Assembly (NCBI GenBank): GCA_036268875.1 | Contig: DATATI010000020.1 | Location: forward strand, 1-64,000 | Reading direction: 5' to 3' | Length of the DNA: 64,000 nt | Source of the DNA: Polyangia bacterium | GTDB lineage: Bacteria; Myxococcota_A; Polyangia; Fen-1088 | Shown: piece after piece, positions 9,692 through 18,826 of the stretch | Layout of the letters: the number at the start of each line of letters is the position of its first letter | Numbering within the stretch: position 1 is the first letter of the stretch | The notes under the pieces: generated by a model | The model's database searches: none | What the model saw: only the letters and a program-made list of their open reading frames with translations | What the model was told of the DNA's origin: nothing | Made by a program: the position numbers and the translations under genes

Positions 9692-10957
9692 TTACCCCAG
9701 CACCGTGGCACCGCCCAGATACGGGCGCAGCGCGGCCGGAACGTCAATGCGCCCATCGGCGCGCTGATAGGTCTCGAGGACGCCGATCAAGGTGCGCGGC
9801 AGGGCCAGGCCCGATCCGTTCAGCGTGTGAACGAAGCGGGCCTTGTCCTTTCCTTCCTTGAAGCGAATGCGGGTCCGCCGGGCCTGAAAATCGCCGAAGT
9901 TCGAGCACGAGCTGACCTCCAGCCATTCGTTGCACCCCGGCGCCCACAATTCCAAGTCCAGCTTGGCCATCGCCGAGAACGACAGGTCGCCGGTGCACAT
10001 CTGCACCACGCGGTACGGCAGCTCGAGGCCCTTCAGGACGTCCTCGGCATCGGCCAGCAGCGTGATCAGTTCGTCCATCGAGTTTTCCGGGCGCACGAAC
10101 TTCACCAGCTCGACCTTGTCGAACTGATGGCCGCGCTTGATGCCGCGGGTGTCGCGGCCGGCGGCCATCTGTTCGCGGCGGAAGCAGGCGGTGAAGGCGA
10201 CGTGGCGAATGGGCAGCGACGCCGCCTCCAAGATCTCGTCGCGGTAAAGATTGGTCACCGGCACCTCGGCGGTGGGGATGAACCACAGATCTTCCTCCGC
10301 GTCGCGGTAAAGGTTCTCGCTGAACTTGGGCAGGTTGCCGGTGCCTATCAGGCTCTCGCGCTTGACCATGTACGGCGGGTAAATCTCCCCGTAGCCGTGC
10401 TTGGTGGTGTGCAGGTCCAGCATGTACGTGATGAGCGCGCGCTGCAGCCGTGCGCCCCAGCTTTTCAGCACATAAAAGCGCGAGCCGGAAATCTTCACGC
10501 CCCGTTCGAAGTCGATGATCCCCAGCTTGGTCCCGAGATCCCAGTGCGGCTGCGGTGCAAAATCAAAGGCGCGCGGGGCGCCTTCTTGCCGCACGACCTT
10601 GTTCTCGCTGTCGTCCTTGCCGTCAGGCACCGAAGGGTGCGGCAGATTGGGCAGCTCCAGCAGCAGCGTGTCCAGCACGGCCTCGGCGTCGGCCAGCTGG
10701 TTGGCCATTCCTTCGATGCGCGCCTTCAGCGCCGCGCTGGCCGTCTTCAGGTGGTCGCGCGGCGCGCCCGGCTCGGCGCGGCCGATCTCCTTGGAGATGC
10801 GGTTCTGCTCGGCTTGCATCGTTTGCGATTCATTTTTCAGATCGCGAACGCGCGCGTCCTGGGCCAGCACCTTGTCCAGATCGATCGGTGTTCCCAGGCG
10901 CCGATAGCCTTCCCGAACCTCCTCCGGACGTTCACGAAGCAAGCGGATATCAATCAC
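9692..10957 (-). CDS. serS: Seryl-tRNA synthetase
   Basis: Class II synthetase that charges tRNA-Ser. The N-terminal helical hairpin (tRNA-binding arm) runs from IDIRLLRERPEEVREGYR to about residue 110. The catalytic core shows AEVPVTNLYRDE, ACFRREQMAAGRDTRG (motif 2) and NGSGLALPRTL (motif 3). GTG 10957 gives the family N-terminus and 421 residues; the frame is open further upstream, but the extra residues are unlike serS. The downstream gene follows after 22 bp. Confidence 0.96.
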   Translation of the reverse strand: MIDIRLLRERPEEVREGYRRLGTPIDLDKVLAQDARVRDLKNESQTMQAEQNRISKEIGRAEPGAPRDHLKTASAALKARIEGMANQLADAEAVLDTLLLELPNLPHPSVPDGKDDSENKVVRQEGAPRAFDFAPQPHWDLGTKLGIIDFERGVKISGSRFYVLKSWGARLQRALITYMLDLHTTKHGYGEIYPPYMVKRESLIGTGNLPKFSENLYRDAEEDLWFIPTAEVPVTNLYRDEILEAASLPIRHVAFTACFRREQMAAGRDTRGIKRGHQFDKVELVKFVRPENSMDELITLLADAEDVLKGLELPYRVVQMCTGDLSFSAMAKLDLELWAPGCNEWLEVSSCSNFGDFQARRTRIRFKEGKDKARFVHTLNGSGLALPRTLIGVLETYQRADGRIDVPAALRPYLGGATVLG

Positions 10958-11025
10958 GGCGCGGAGTTTACGCCGGGCCGCCCGCGCGCGGAACGCCAAT
11001 CAGCGCTCCGCGATCGGCGCACGGG

Positions 11026-13227
11026 CTAGGCTTTTCGTTCTTCCGGGTCGGCGCCGTACGCGTATCCGTACCGCGAGTAGTTTTGGTAGTAGTAGTACTG
11101 GTAGCCGTAGGCGGGATTGGAGAAGTCGATCTCGTTGAGGATGACGCCGAGAAGGCGCGCCTTCGCCGCCGTCAGATGGCGGCGGGCGTGCATCGCCGCC
11201 TCCCGCGTGGTGCCGCCGGCTTGCACGATCAGGATGACGCCGTCAGCGACGTTGCCCAGCACCGCGGGATCGGTGACCGCCGAGCACGGCGGCGAATCCA
11301 GAATCACGCGTTCATAGCGGCTGGCGCAGTCCTCCAGCACCTTGGCGAAACGGCCGGTGTGCAGCAGCTCGGACGGATTGGGCGGCGTGGGGCCGCACGG
11401 AAGGACGTCCAGGTTGGGAACGTCGGTGCTCTTGATGGCCTCGTCCAGGGTTGACTTGCCGACGATCACCGTCGAGATACCAATCTGGTTCGGCACGCCG
11501 AAGCTGCGGTGCAACCGCGGGCGGCGCAGATCGGTGTCGACCACCAGCACGCGTCCACCGGTCTCGGCCATGGTCACCGCTAGATTGATGGCGGTGGTGG
11601 TCTTGCCCTCGCGCGGGCTGGGGCTGGTCACCACCAGCGTGCGGATCGGGCGGTCCGGCGACATGAACAAGATGTTGGTGCGGATCGATCGGCAGCACTC
11701 GGCCGCCAGCGATCGTGGGTCCAAGTAGACGCCGAGATCGCGCTCGCGCAGCTTCTGCGGTTCGTCCTTGTCCTCTTGCTTGCCGCCGATGATGGGAATC
11801 AGACCCAGCACCGGCACACCGAGGGCCGCCTCGACGTTGGCCTGCGTCTTCAGGGTGTTGTCCAGCGCCTCGATCAAGAACGCCAGCGCGATGCCGGCGC
11901 CGAGCCCAATCAGAAGACCGATGCCCAGGTTCTGCATTGGCTTGGGGCGCACGGGCGCGACAGGAACCACCGCCCGCTCCAGCACGCGCACGTTGTTCAC
12001 TTTCATGAGGCCGGTCAGATCGATCTCCTTCTGACGAGAGGCGATGAGGGAGTAGACCTTGTTGTTCTCCTCGGCGGCGCGGCCCAGCGGTTTGTACTCG
12101 ACCTCGATCTTGGCCAGCTCGATGGCTTCCTTCTTCTCGCCCTCCATCATGCGCTCAAGCGCCTTCTCGGTGTCGACGGTGGCCTCGTAGTTTTTCTCGA
12201 ACGCCGATAGCATCTCGTCGATCTCGTGCTCCCACTGCTTGCGCACGGCCGCCAGCTCGCCGTCCAACGCCTTGAGGCGCGGGTGCTCAACGCCGTAACG
12301 GCTGGCCAGATCGGCGCGCTCTTTCTCGAGCGCTACATAGGTGTCCTTGATGCGGACGATACTGCCGCTCTTCTGTATTTCGGGGAGGCTGGCCTTCTCG
12401 TCGATGTTGCCGCGCGCCGCCAGGATGATCTTGCGCATCGATTCAAGCTCGATTCGCTGCACGCGGACCTCCGACAAACGCGTATTAACGTGCGTCAGGT
12501 TCGCCGTGATCATGTTGACCTTCTCGTCCAGGCCGACGGCGAGGAGGTTGCGGTTGCGCTTGTACTCGTAAAGCGCCAGCTCGGAATCTTCCAGCTTCTT
12601 GCGCAACTCACCTGCTTGTTCGCCCAGCCAGGCCTGCGCGGTGCGCGCGCCCTCTAACTTGTAGTCGAGGTTGTATTCCAGATACGCATCAGCCACCGCG
12701 TTGGAGATCATCGCCGCGCGTTCCGGCTTTCGATCCGAAACCACGATCTCGGCCAGGCGCGATTCTTTCACCGGCTTCAACTGCACCTGCGGCAGCAACA
12801 AACGAGCTATGTCCATGACGTCAGCCTTGCCGTTGGGTCCGCGGTACGCCGGATCGTTTTGTAACCCGAGCCGTTCCACCACGCCCTTCATGACGGCGGT
12901 TGATTGAATGATGCGGTACTGCGTCTCGAAGAATTCCTTGTTACCCCAGAACGTTCCGGTTCCCAGTTCGACCACGTCCTTGACCCCTTGCAACACCTGC
13001 GGGGCCAAGCTTTCGATCACCAACATGCAGCTGGCTTCGTAGATTTTTGGCTGTCGATAGGTCCAGATGAAGGCGATGCCCGCCGACAGTACCGCCGCCA
13101 GCGCGATGATCGGCCAGCGCTTGCGGATGGTGCGCCAGTAAACGCGCAGATCGATCTTGTTGTCGCCACCAACAATCTCCGGACCGCCCCCGTTTGCTTG
13201 ATCGGATTCCAGCTGGTCAGACGTCAT
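11026..13227 (-). CDS. Polysaccharide co-polymerase with tyrosine autokinase (Wzc/BY-kinase)
   Basis: Inner-membrane protein controlling chain length and export of a Wzy-dependent polysaccharide. Residues ~36-58 form the first membrane helix, a Wzz periplasmic domain with long coiled-coil helices follows, then the Pro-rich PVAPVRPKPMQN before the second helix (~427-445). The cytoplasmic BY-kinase has Walker A PREGKTTT (~535), Walker A' VVDTDLRRPRLH and Walker B VILDSPP (~640). The C-terminus has a dense tyrosine cluster (YQYYYYQNYSRYGYAYG), the expected autophosphorylation tail. ATG 13227 is preferred; the upstream frame is low-complexity. The polymerase and exporter genes are 38 kb away in this window. 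Confidence 0.93.
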   Translation of the reverse strand: MTSDQLESDQANGGGPEIVGGDNKIDLRVYWRTIRKRWPIIALAAVLSAGIAFIWTYRQPKIYEASCMLVIESLAPQVLQGVKDVVELGTGTFWGNKEFFETQYRIIQSTAVMKGVVERLGLQNDPAYRGPNGKADVMDIARLLLPQVQLKPVKESRLAEIVVSDRKPERAAMISNAVADAYLEYNLDYKLEGARTAQAWLGEQAGELRKKLEDSELALYEYKRNRNLLAVGLDEKVNMITANLTHVNTRLSEVRVQRIELESMRKIILAARGNIDEKASLPEIQKSGSIVRIKDTYVALEKERADLASRYGVEHPRLKALDGELAAVRKQWEHEIDEMLSAFEKNYEATVDTEKALERMMEGEKKEAIELAKIEVEYKPLGRAAEENNKVYSLIASRQKEIDLTGLMKVNNVRVLERAVVPVAPVRPKPMQNLGIGLLIGLGAGIALAFLIEALDNTLKTQANVEAALGVPVLGLIPIIGGKQEDKDEPQKLRERDLGVYLDPRSLAAECCRSIRTNILFMSPDRPIRTLVVTSPSPREGKTTTAINLAVTMAETGGRVLVVDTDLRRPRLHRSFGVPNQIGISTVIVGKSTLDEAIKSTDVPNLDVLPCGPTPPNPSELLHTGRFAKVLEDCASRYERVILDSPPCSAVTDPAVLGNVADGVILIVQAGGTTREAAMHARRHLTAAKARLLGVILNEIDFSNPAYGYQYYYYQNYSRYGYAYGADPEERKA

Positions 13228-13370
13228 TTCCACGGGTTCACCGTATATGACGGGGGCCGACCGCGCAACCGGCCGGCGCCCGCCACCAGCGAGAAAATCC
13301 CTCTCAACGAGGTCGGATAAATAACCGCACGAGTCCGATGGCGACAACCCAAAGTGCTCCCGCGCCGCGC

Positions 13371-14432
13371 TCAGGCCTTCGGGAATCCCAGACGTTCTTC
13401 CGCTGTGCGGCGCCCGAATCGTTTCAACGCCGCTTCCCGCACCAGGCGCCGGCCCTGCACCAGCAAATAGCGAGCGGCGTCCGGGGCGGCGTCGAAATGT
13501 TCCAGCTTGCGGCGCAACTGTTCGGCGCGCGGCACGCCCGTCACGGTCCCGAAGTGATCGATCACCCGCGCCGCGACGCCGTCGGGCTGGAATCGCCGCG
13601 CGGTGGCCGCCGCCGACCACCAAGGTAGAAACGCCGCCGTCAGGAGCAGGCTGGTTCGCCACGGCCGAAACAAGCGCCAGCGCGTCGCCAGCTCCTCGGC
13701 GGCGGCGCGCTGGGCGTCGTCATTGATCATCCGCGTCAGGTCCACCAAGTAGACGCCCGGCACGTCGAAGTGGTGAATCGCCATGTGTAGTACGTGATAG
13801 ACGACGTCGTGCGCGTCGGCCAGCCGCCACGCCGACGCCCCGTCGATGGACAGCGCCTGTTTTTCCTGCCAGACGGCGTCGTAGTCGATCCCGCAGCGAG
13901 GCAGCGGCGCCAGTGCAAAGTGCAGATCCAGAAAGACGCCGTCGCGCTTCCACTCCACCTCGTGATAGTCGGCCTCGTCGAATCCGGGCGCGGCAGCCAC
14001 CGGCGTCCAGCCCGCCGCCCGCAAGGTTTCGAACGCCGACCGGCGATGGCGATTCTCCACCAGCACGTCCAGATCGCTGGTCGGGCGTGCGCCCAGGCGG
14101 CCATACAGGCGCTCTTCGTACTCCATCCCTTTGAGGACGATGGTCCCGATCCCGTGCCCGCCAAACACGCTCACCACCTCCGCCAGTGATCGCCGCAGCA
14201 TCAGGTTGCGGGCCAGCGTGGCCACGTGGTCGCGGCGAAATCGTTCGGCCAGCGCCGGTGGGACGCCGGCCGGCCGCAACGCGCCCAGCAGCGCCGACAA
14301 CCGATGCGCGCGCGCCACCAGAACCAGATGGTCGTCGTAGAACCGTTCCAGATCGGGCCGCGCCCCGCCCGTGCCTTCGTCCGCCAGGCACAGCAACAGG
14401 CTGCGTAACATCTGGTGTTCGATGTTGGCCAC
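13371..14432 (-). CDS. PF14907-type nucleotidyltransferase family protein
   Basis: A 353-residue protein resembling the uncharacterised nucleotidyltransferase family PF14907 (NTP_transf_5), often found in capsule and exopolysaccharide loci. The pol-beta-like core is seen as VLKGMEYEERLYGRLGARPTSDLDVLV (read in two parts), where the DLD aspartates would bind metal, followed by RAAGWTPV. The remainder is helical. No substrate is known for the family. It lies upstream of the BY-kinase on the same strand (143 bp gap) and is divergent from the sugar aminotransferase, with an 81-bp shared promoter region. Confidence 0.8.
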   Translation of the reverse strand: MANIEHQMLRSLLLCLADEGTGGARPDLERFYDDHLVLVARAHRLSALLGALRPAGVPPALAERFRRDHVATLARNLMLRRSLAEVVSVFGGHGIGTIVLKGMEYEERLYGRLGARPTSDLDVLVENRHRRSAFETLRAAGWTPVAAAPGFDEADYHEVEWKRDGVFLDLHFALAPLPRCGIDYDAVWQEKQALSIDGASAWRLADAHDVVYHVLHMAIHHFDVPGVYLVDLTRMINDDAQRAAAEELATRWRLFRPWRTSLLLTAAFLPWWSAAATARRFQPDGVAARVIDHFGTVTGVPRAEQLRRKLEHFDAAPDAARYLLVQGRRLVREAALKRFGRRTAEERLGFPKA

Positions 14433-14513
14433 CGGCGTAGATTACCGGGAAATCGTCTCCGCCGCGCGGTTCGGCGGCGGCCCGCAGTATGATGGACGAT
14501 TCCCGCCACGACC

Positions 14514-15653
14514 ATGTCGTCCGCCGCGAACAAAAGCGAAATCCCTTTTCAGGACCTGCTTGGCCAGCACCGGCCTTTTGAAGACGAACTGGGCGCCGCC
14601 GTCGCGCGTGTGGTGCACTCGGGCCACTACCTCAATGGGCCGGAAGTGGCCGCCTTCGAACGCGAAGCAGCCGCCACGCTGGGAGTCATGCACGCGGTCG
14701 GCTTGTCGTCGGGGACGGACGCGCTGCTGGCGTCGCTGATGGCGCTGGTGGTGGGCCCCGGAGACGAGGTGGTGACCACGCCATTTTCGTTCTTCGCCGC
14801 CGCGGGGGCCATCGCCCGCCTGGGCGCGGTGCCGGTCTTCGCCGACATCGACAGCGAAACGTTGACCCTGGACGACGCCCGCGCCGCCGCGCACGTCGGG
14901 CCACGCACCAAGGCGGTCCTGACCGTGCACCTGTTCGGCCGGGTGGCGCGCACGACGATGCTGGAAAAAGTTTGCGCCGCCGCGCACGTCCCGATCCTCG
15001 AAGACGCCGCCCAGGCCATCGGCGCTTGCGGTGAGGGAAGTCGGTGGGGCCGGCGGGTCGGCACCATCGGACGGGCCGCAGCGCTTTCGTTTTTCCCGTC
15101 GAAGAATCTGGGCGCGCTGGGCGACGGCGGCATGGTCCTGACCAATGACGGCGCGCTGGCCGAACGCTTGCGCCTCTTGCGTGCGCAAGGCGCGTCGCCG
15201 AAGTATCACCACCCGCTGGTGGGCGGAAACTTTCGCCTCGACGAGATCCAGGCCGCCGCGTTGCGGGTCAAACTGCCGCGGCTATTCCTGTGGACCGAGC
15301 GGCGGCGCCAAATCGCCGCCCGTTACAGCGCGCAGCTGGGCGACATGCCGATGATCGCCGTGCCGCCCGACGACGCTGGCTGCGTGTGGAGCCAGTACGT
15401 CATCCGTGTGAGCAGCGGCCGACGCGACGCCTTGGCCCGGCACCTTCACGCCGCCAAGATCGCCACCGCCATTTATTATCCCGAACCTCTGCACGTCCAA
15501 CCGTGCTTCGCCTCGCTCGGCTATCGAAGCGGACAATTCCCCCACGCCGAGCGCGCCTGCGCCGAGGTGCTGGCGCTGCCGATCTATCCCGAGCTGCCCG
15601 ACGACGCCGTGGATCGGGTGTGCGCCACGGTGCGCGGTTTCTTCGCTGCATGA
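14514..15653 (+). CDS. Sugar aminotransferase, DegT/DnrJ/EryC1/StrS family (WbpE-like)
   Basis: PLP-dependent enzyme that transfers an amino group to a keto-sugar nucleotide. The 379-residue protein has SSGTDALLASL (PLP phosphate binding), the aspartate segment PILEDAAQAIGA, and SFFPSKNLGALGDGG with the PLP lysine at residue 197 (AAG 15102-15104). Together with the acetyltransferase and oxidoreductase at 16.4-18.1 kb it makes a WbpE-WbpD-WbpB set, which in Pseudomonas builds a 2,3-diacetamido uronic acid. A TATGAT at 14488-14493 may be its -10 box, but no good -35 is present. Confidence 0.93.
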   Translation: MSSAANKSEIPFQDLLGQHRPFEDELGAAVARVVHSGHYLNGPEVAAFEREAAATLGVMHAVGLSSGTDALLASLMALVVGPGDEVVTTPFSFFAAAGAIARLGAVPVFADIDSETLTLDDARAAAHVGPRTKAVLTVHLFGRVARTTMLEKVCAAAHVPILEDAAQAIGACGEGSRWGRRVGTIGRAAALSFFPSKNLGALGDGGMVLTNDGALAERLRLLRAQGASPKYHHPLVGGNFRLDEIQAAALRVKLPRLFLWTERRRQIAARYSAQLGDMPMIAVPPDDAGCVWSQYVIRVSSGRRDALARHLHAAKIATAIYYPEPLHVQPCFASLGYRSGQFPHAERACAEVLALPIYPELPDDAVDRVCATVRGFFAA

Positions 15654-15660
15654 AACGGCG

Positions 15661-16504
15661 ATGGCGGCGCCGGCGGTGGCGCCGGCGACGGTGGCAGGCG
15701 ACGGCGCCACCGTCGAGCCGTGCGGTGACCAGGCGTTCCTGGTTCGTCTGGGCACGCGGATCGATCCAGCGGTGAACACGCGCGCCCAGGCGCTGGCCAC
15801 GCGCCTGCGCGCCGAAGCGCCAGCCTGGTTGGTCGACTGCGTGCCCAGTTACGCCAACGCGCTGGTCGGCAGCCCGCCCGACGCCGCCGTCCTGGAGGTG
15901 ACCTGCCCCGGCGGCACGCCGACGTTCGCGCTGGAGGAGCCGCGCCTGGTGGCGCTCGCCGGCGCAGATCTGGGCGCTTTGATCAACGGCAAGCGCCAGC
16001 TTCGAAGGTCGGCCGCTGCGCGCGGGCGATCGTTTGCCCTTGGGTCCATCCGCCGCTGCGCGACCGTCACCGCACCCGCGCGCACTGCCGGAGGCGGCCG
16101 GCGCGTACGCTGATCCGCTTCGCTTGGGCTTCATCGCGGCGCCGGCGACGCCGAGCGCCCTGCTGGCGTCGTTCGCCGCGACCTGGTTCGTCGTGACGCC
16201 GCAATCGAATCGCATCGGTTTCCGTTTGTGCAGCGACAGCGGCGCGCCGGTGACGGCGGTGGTGCCCGCCGCTGAGCTAATCTCCGAGCCACTGGCGCCG
16301 GGAACGTTGCCGCTGCCGCCCGACGGACGACCCATTTTGCTGATGGCCGATCGGCAGACCGTCGGCGGTTATCCGATCCTGGGTCACGTCACCAGTGCCG
16401 ATCTGCCCAAGGCGGCCCAGCTGTGGCCGGGCGATCGGTTCGCTTTGGGTCCGTCACCCTCGTCGACGCGCGGGCGCGGCTGCAGGCACAGGCCGCGGCG
16501 ATGA
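15661..16504 (+). pseudogene. Decayed pxpB-pxpC (KipI-KipA) remnant
   Basis: Two overlapping open frames together read as fragments of 5-oxoprolinase subunits B and C. Frame 1 (15661 on) begins with the PxpB N-terminus (GDQAFLVRLG, about 50 residues), then jumps at about VPSY/ANALVG into PxpC (NALVGSPPDAAVLEV, ALAGADLGALING). The central part of PxpC is missing. From about 15990 the family match moves to another frame (EGRPLRAGDRLPLG, then VTPQSNRIGFRL, LMADRQTVGGYP and SADLPKAAQLWPGDR). So there are at least two deletions and one frameshift. The 3' end overlaps the end of the antisense acetyltransferase gene. No pxpA was seen. Confidence 0.8.
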
Positions 16505-17122
16505 CCGCTTGGTTGAACGAGCGCGACTTGCGGACGCGGCGGAGGCGGGCCGGAGCGATTCGCCGGCGCCGCGGCCGACGCGGCGGTAGCGCTCGGCGCA
16601 AGCCGCGCAGGTCAACAAGCGCCCCAGCCCGCGCGGCAGCACCTCGCCGCAGTGACAGATCCAGCCCACCCGACGGGCCGGGACGCCGCCCACCAGCGCG
16701 TACGGCGCCACGTCGCGCGTGACCACGGCACCCGCCGCCACCAAGGCATAGGCGCCCACGCTGTGTCCACACAGGATGGTAGCGTTGGCCCCGATGCTGG
16801 CCCCGCGATCGACGCGCGTCGGTTCGAACAAATGCTTGCGCTGGACGAAAGCCCGCGGCGTGGTGACGTTGGTGAACACCGCCGACGGTCCCACGAACAC
16901 ATCGTCGGCCAGCGAGACCCCGTCGTAAAGCGAGACGTTGTTCTGGATCTTGCAGCGATCGCCCACCACGGCGCCGCCGCTGACGAACACGTTCTGGCCC
17001 AGCGAACACCGGGCGCCGATGCGCGCGCCGGCCATGATGTGCGAAAAATGCCAGATCTTGGTGTCGTCTCCGATGCTGGCCGGCGAATCGACGACGCTGG
17101 TCGGGTGGGCCCAGAAGGTCAT
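16454..17122 (-). CDS. Sugar N-acetyltransferase with left-handed beta-helix (WbpD-like)
   Basis: Hexapeptide-repeat acyltransferase, probably acetylating the 3-amino group of a UDP-diamino-uronic acid. The repeats run through the first ~165 residues (TSVVDSPASIGDDTKIW, GARIGARCSLGQN, GDRCKIQNNVSLYDGV, GPSAVFTNV), ending VGGVPARRVGW. After the helix comes a four-Cys zinc-ribbon-like element (CHCGEVLP then CAAC). The C-terminal ~35 residues are low-complexity and lie antisense to the pxpBC remnant, so the true stop may have shifted. ATG 17122 overlaps the upstream oxidoreductase stop by 4 bp. Confidence 0.9.
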   Translation of the reverse strand: MTFWAHPTSVVDSPASIGDDTKIWHFSHIMAGARIGARCSLGQNVFVSGGAVVGDRCKIQNNVSLYDGVSLADDVFVGPSAVFTNVTTPRAFVQRKHLFEPTRVDRGASIGANATILCGHSVGAYALVAAGAVVTRDVAPYALVGGVPARRVGWICHCGEVLPRGLGRLLTCAACAERYRRVGRGAGESLRPASAASASRARSTKRSSPRPVPAAAPARRRG

Positions 17123-18138
17123 GCCACCGGCGTGGGCGCGCCGCCGGCGCGGATCGAGTGCTGGCCCGCTTCCAGGACGCGCACCACCGCCAACCCCTGT
17201 GCGCCGTCGGTGCGCGGGCGCTGGCCGGTGCGCACGCAGTCGACGAAGTGCGCGCACTGAGCGCCCAGCGGATCGGCCGGCGGCAGCACCGGCACATAAA
17301 CGTCGCCGTTGTGCACCGCCACCGCGTCGCCCAGGACCGCCCCCTCGCGATCGGGCACCACCCGCCGATCGAAGATCTTGATCCGTTGCTCGCTGGCCGA
17401 TTCTTCGAAGGTCAGCATCTTCTTGCTGCCCACCACGGTCAGTGTGCGCCGCCGCAGCGGATCCAGCCATGACACATGGACGTGGGCCAGGCGGCCGCCG
17501 CCGAAGCGCAAGGTGGCGAACGCCAGATCTTCCACCCCGCGACCGCGCTGCAAGAAACAGCCGGCCGTGGCGCTGATCTCCGTCGGTGATTCGCCCAGCA
17601 AATAAAGCGCGATGGCCACGTCGTGCGGGGCCAGCGACCACCAGGCGTTCTCGTCGCGGCGGACGGTGCCCAGGTTGGTGCGTTGGCTGTGCAGAGTGAG
17701 CACGTCGCCCAGCTCGCCCGAGTCGATCGCCTGCCGGGCCAGCGCCACTGCCGGATCGTAGAGCAGCAAGTGCCCGACCATCAGCGTGCGCTGGGTTCGT
17801 TCGGCCACCGCGCATAGATCGGCTGCGTCATCAGCCGACAAGGCCAGCGGCTTTTCCACCAGCACATGCCGCGCGGCCTGCAGCGCCCGACGGGCCAGCG
17901 GGTGGTGATTGCGCGGCTCGGCGGCGACCACCAGCGCGTCGACCTCGGCGTCGGCCAGCAGATCGTCAAAATGCGCCGTCAGCCGCACTCCCGGGTACAG
18001 CCCTGCCAGCCGCGCCAGGTGCGCCGGGTTGCGATCGCACACCCAGCGCAGCCGCGCGCCCGCCGTGGCGTGGAGTGCCCGCACCACCTGGCTGCCCCAG
18101 GCTCCCGCTCCGACGGCGGCGATTCCGATACTGGACAT
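17119..18138 (-). CDS. Gfo/Idh/MocA-family sugar-nucleotide oxidoreductase (WbpB-like)
   Basis: NAD(P)-dependent dehydrogenase, 339 residues. The Rossmann motif is AAVGAGAWGSQVVR at residues 7-20, the family's EKP is in VLVEKPLALS, and the C-terminal domain has the PHDVAIALYLLGE motif with the conserved His. In WbpB-type pathways it oxidises C3 of a UDP-N-acetyl-hexuronic acid to supply the keto substrate for the WbpE-type aminotransferase, which lies nearby on the opposite strand. Translation is coupled to the acetyltransferase downstream (ATGA overlap at 17119-17122). Confidence 0.9.
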   Translation of the reverse strand: MSSIGIAAVGAGAWGSQVVRALHATAGARLRWVCDRNPAHLARLAGLYPGVRLTAHFDDLLADAEVDALVVAAEPRNHHPLARRALQAARHVLVEKPLALSADDAADLCAVAERTQRTLMVGHLLLYDPAVALARQAIDSGELGDVLTLHSQRTNLGTVRRDENAWWSLAPHDVAIALYLLGESPTEISATAGCFLQRGRGVEDLAFATLRFGGGRLAHVHVSWLDPLRRRTLTVVGSKKMLTFEESASEQRIKIFDRRVVPDREGAVLGDAVAVHNGDVYVPVLPPADPLGAQCAHFVDCVRTGQRPRTDGAQGLAVVRVLEAGQHSIRAGGAPTPVA

Positions 18139-18174
18139 GAGCGCGCGGATACTAGCAAATACGCCCAGGACGCC

Positions 18175-18795
18175 ATGTACAGAAACAGCGCCGATCTGTC
18201 GATGGTTTTGCCCGCGGTGAACGGTCGACGGATCAAATCAACGGCAGGGGCGGCATTGGTCGGATTGGGCGCGGTCTGTACTGGCCTGCTGGCGGGCTGC
18301 GGAACCACGAAGGCGGCCGGCGGCAAGCGCAGCGAGCTGGTGCTGGCCTACGACGACAGCCGCGACACCGGCACGGTGGCGTTTCCCAATCAAGGCTACG
18401 AAAGCATCACCCGCTTTGAGTTGCCCGCCGGGGAACACCGCCCGCTGCGCCTGCGCCTGCAAGCAGAAGCCCCCGGCAGCGTGGAGATCACCATCTACGA
18501 CAGCACGCCCCTGGAAACACCGGGCGACGCCATCGTGTCCATCACCCGCCAGCTCGATAAACAAGACCTCTCCGACGGGCACGACGGCCGCTGGGTGGTG
18601 GAAGATTTGATGGACGCCAAGCCGCTCAAGGGCGTGGTCTGGGTGGGCATCCGCAAGGCCGGCGGCGAGCCGACCCTGTGGTCGAGCGGTGTATCGTCGG
18701 GTCAGTGCTACATCCGCAACAACGATCCCCAGAACCAGCTAGGCCTTTTGCCCACCAGGCGCACGCCGATGGTGCGCCTGGAAGTCGCGCCCTAG
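18175..18795 (+). CDS. Putative lipoprotein
   Basis: A 206-residue protein of unknown function. Residues ~18-40 form a signal peptide with an RRIK n-region, a Gly/Ala/Leu-rich core and lipobox LLAGC. The mature part is beta-rich in appearance with no recognised domain (for example VEITIYDSTPLE and GVVWVGIRKAGGEP), perhaps a jelly-roll-like envelope domain. ATG 18175 is used; ATG 18202 would put the start closer to the signal peptide and is as likely. It is divergent from the WbpB-like gene with a 36-bp gap and converges on thiD. Confidence 0.7.
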   Translation: MYRNSADLSMVLPAVNGRRIKSTAGAALVGLGAVCTGLLAGCGTTKAAGGKRSELVLAYDDSRDTGTVAFPNQGYESITRFELPAGEHRPLRLRLQAEAPGSVEITIYDSTPLETPGDAIVSITRQLDKQDLSDGHDGRWVVEDLMDAKPLKGVVWVGIRKAGGEPTLWSSGVSSGQCYIRNNDPQNQLGLLPTRRTPMVRLEVAP

Positions 18796-18826
18796 GGCGC
18801 CGCGGGCGCACGGGACGACGGGCGCC

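Noticed and set aside
9605-11029. 474-codon plus-strand open frame
   Set aside because: It is antisense to serS, which carries all class II motifs; no family features in the plus frame.
15661-15720. Tandem-like GGCG/GCC-rich repeat
   Set aside because: It is short codon-level low complexity (Ala/Val/Pro) at the start of a decayed frame, without regular units; not a CRISPR or satellite.
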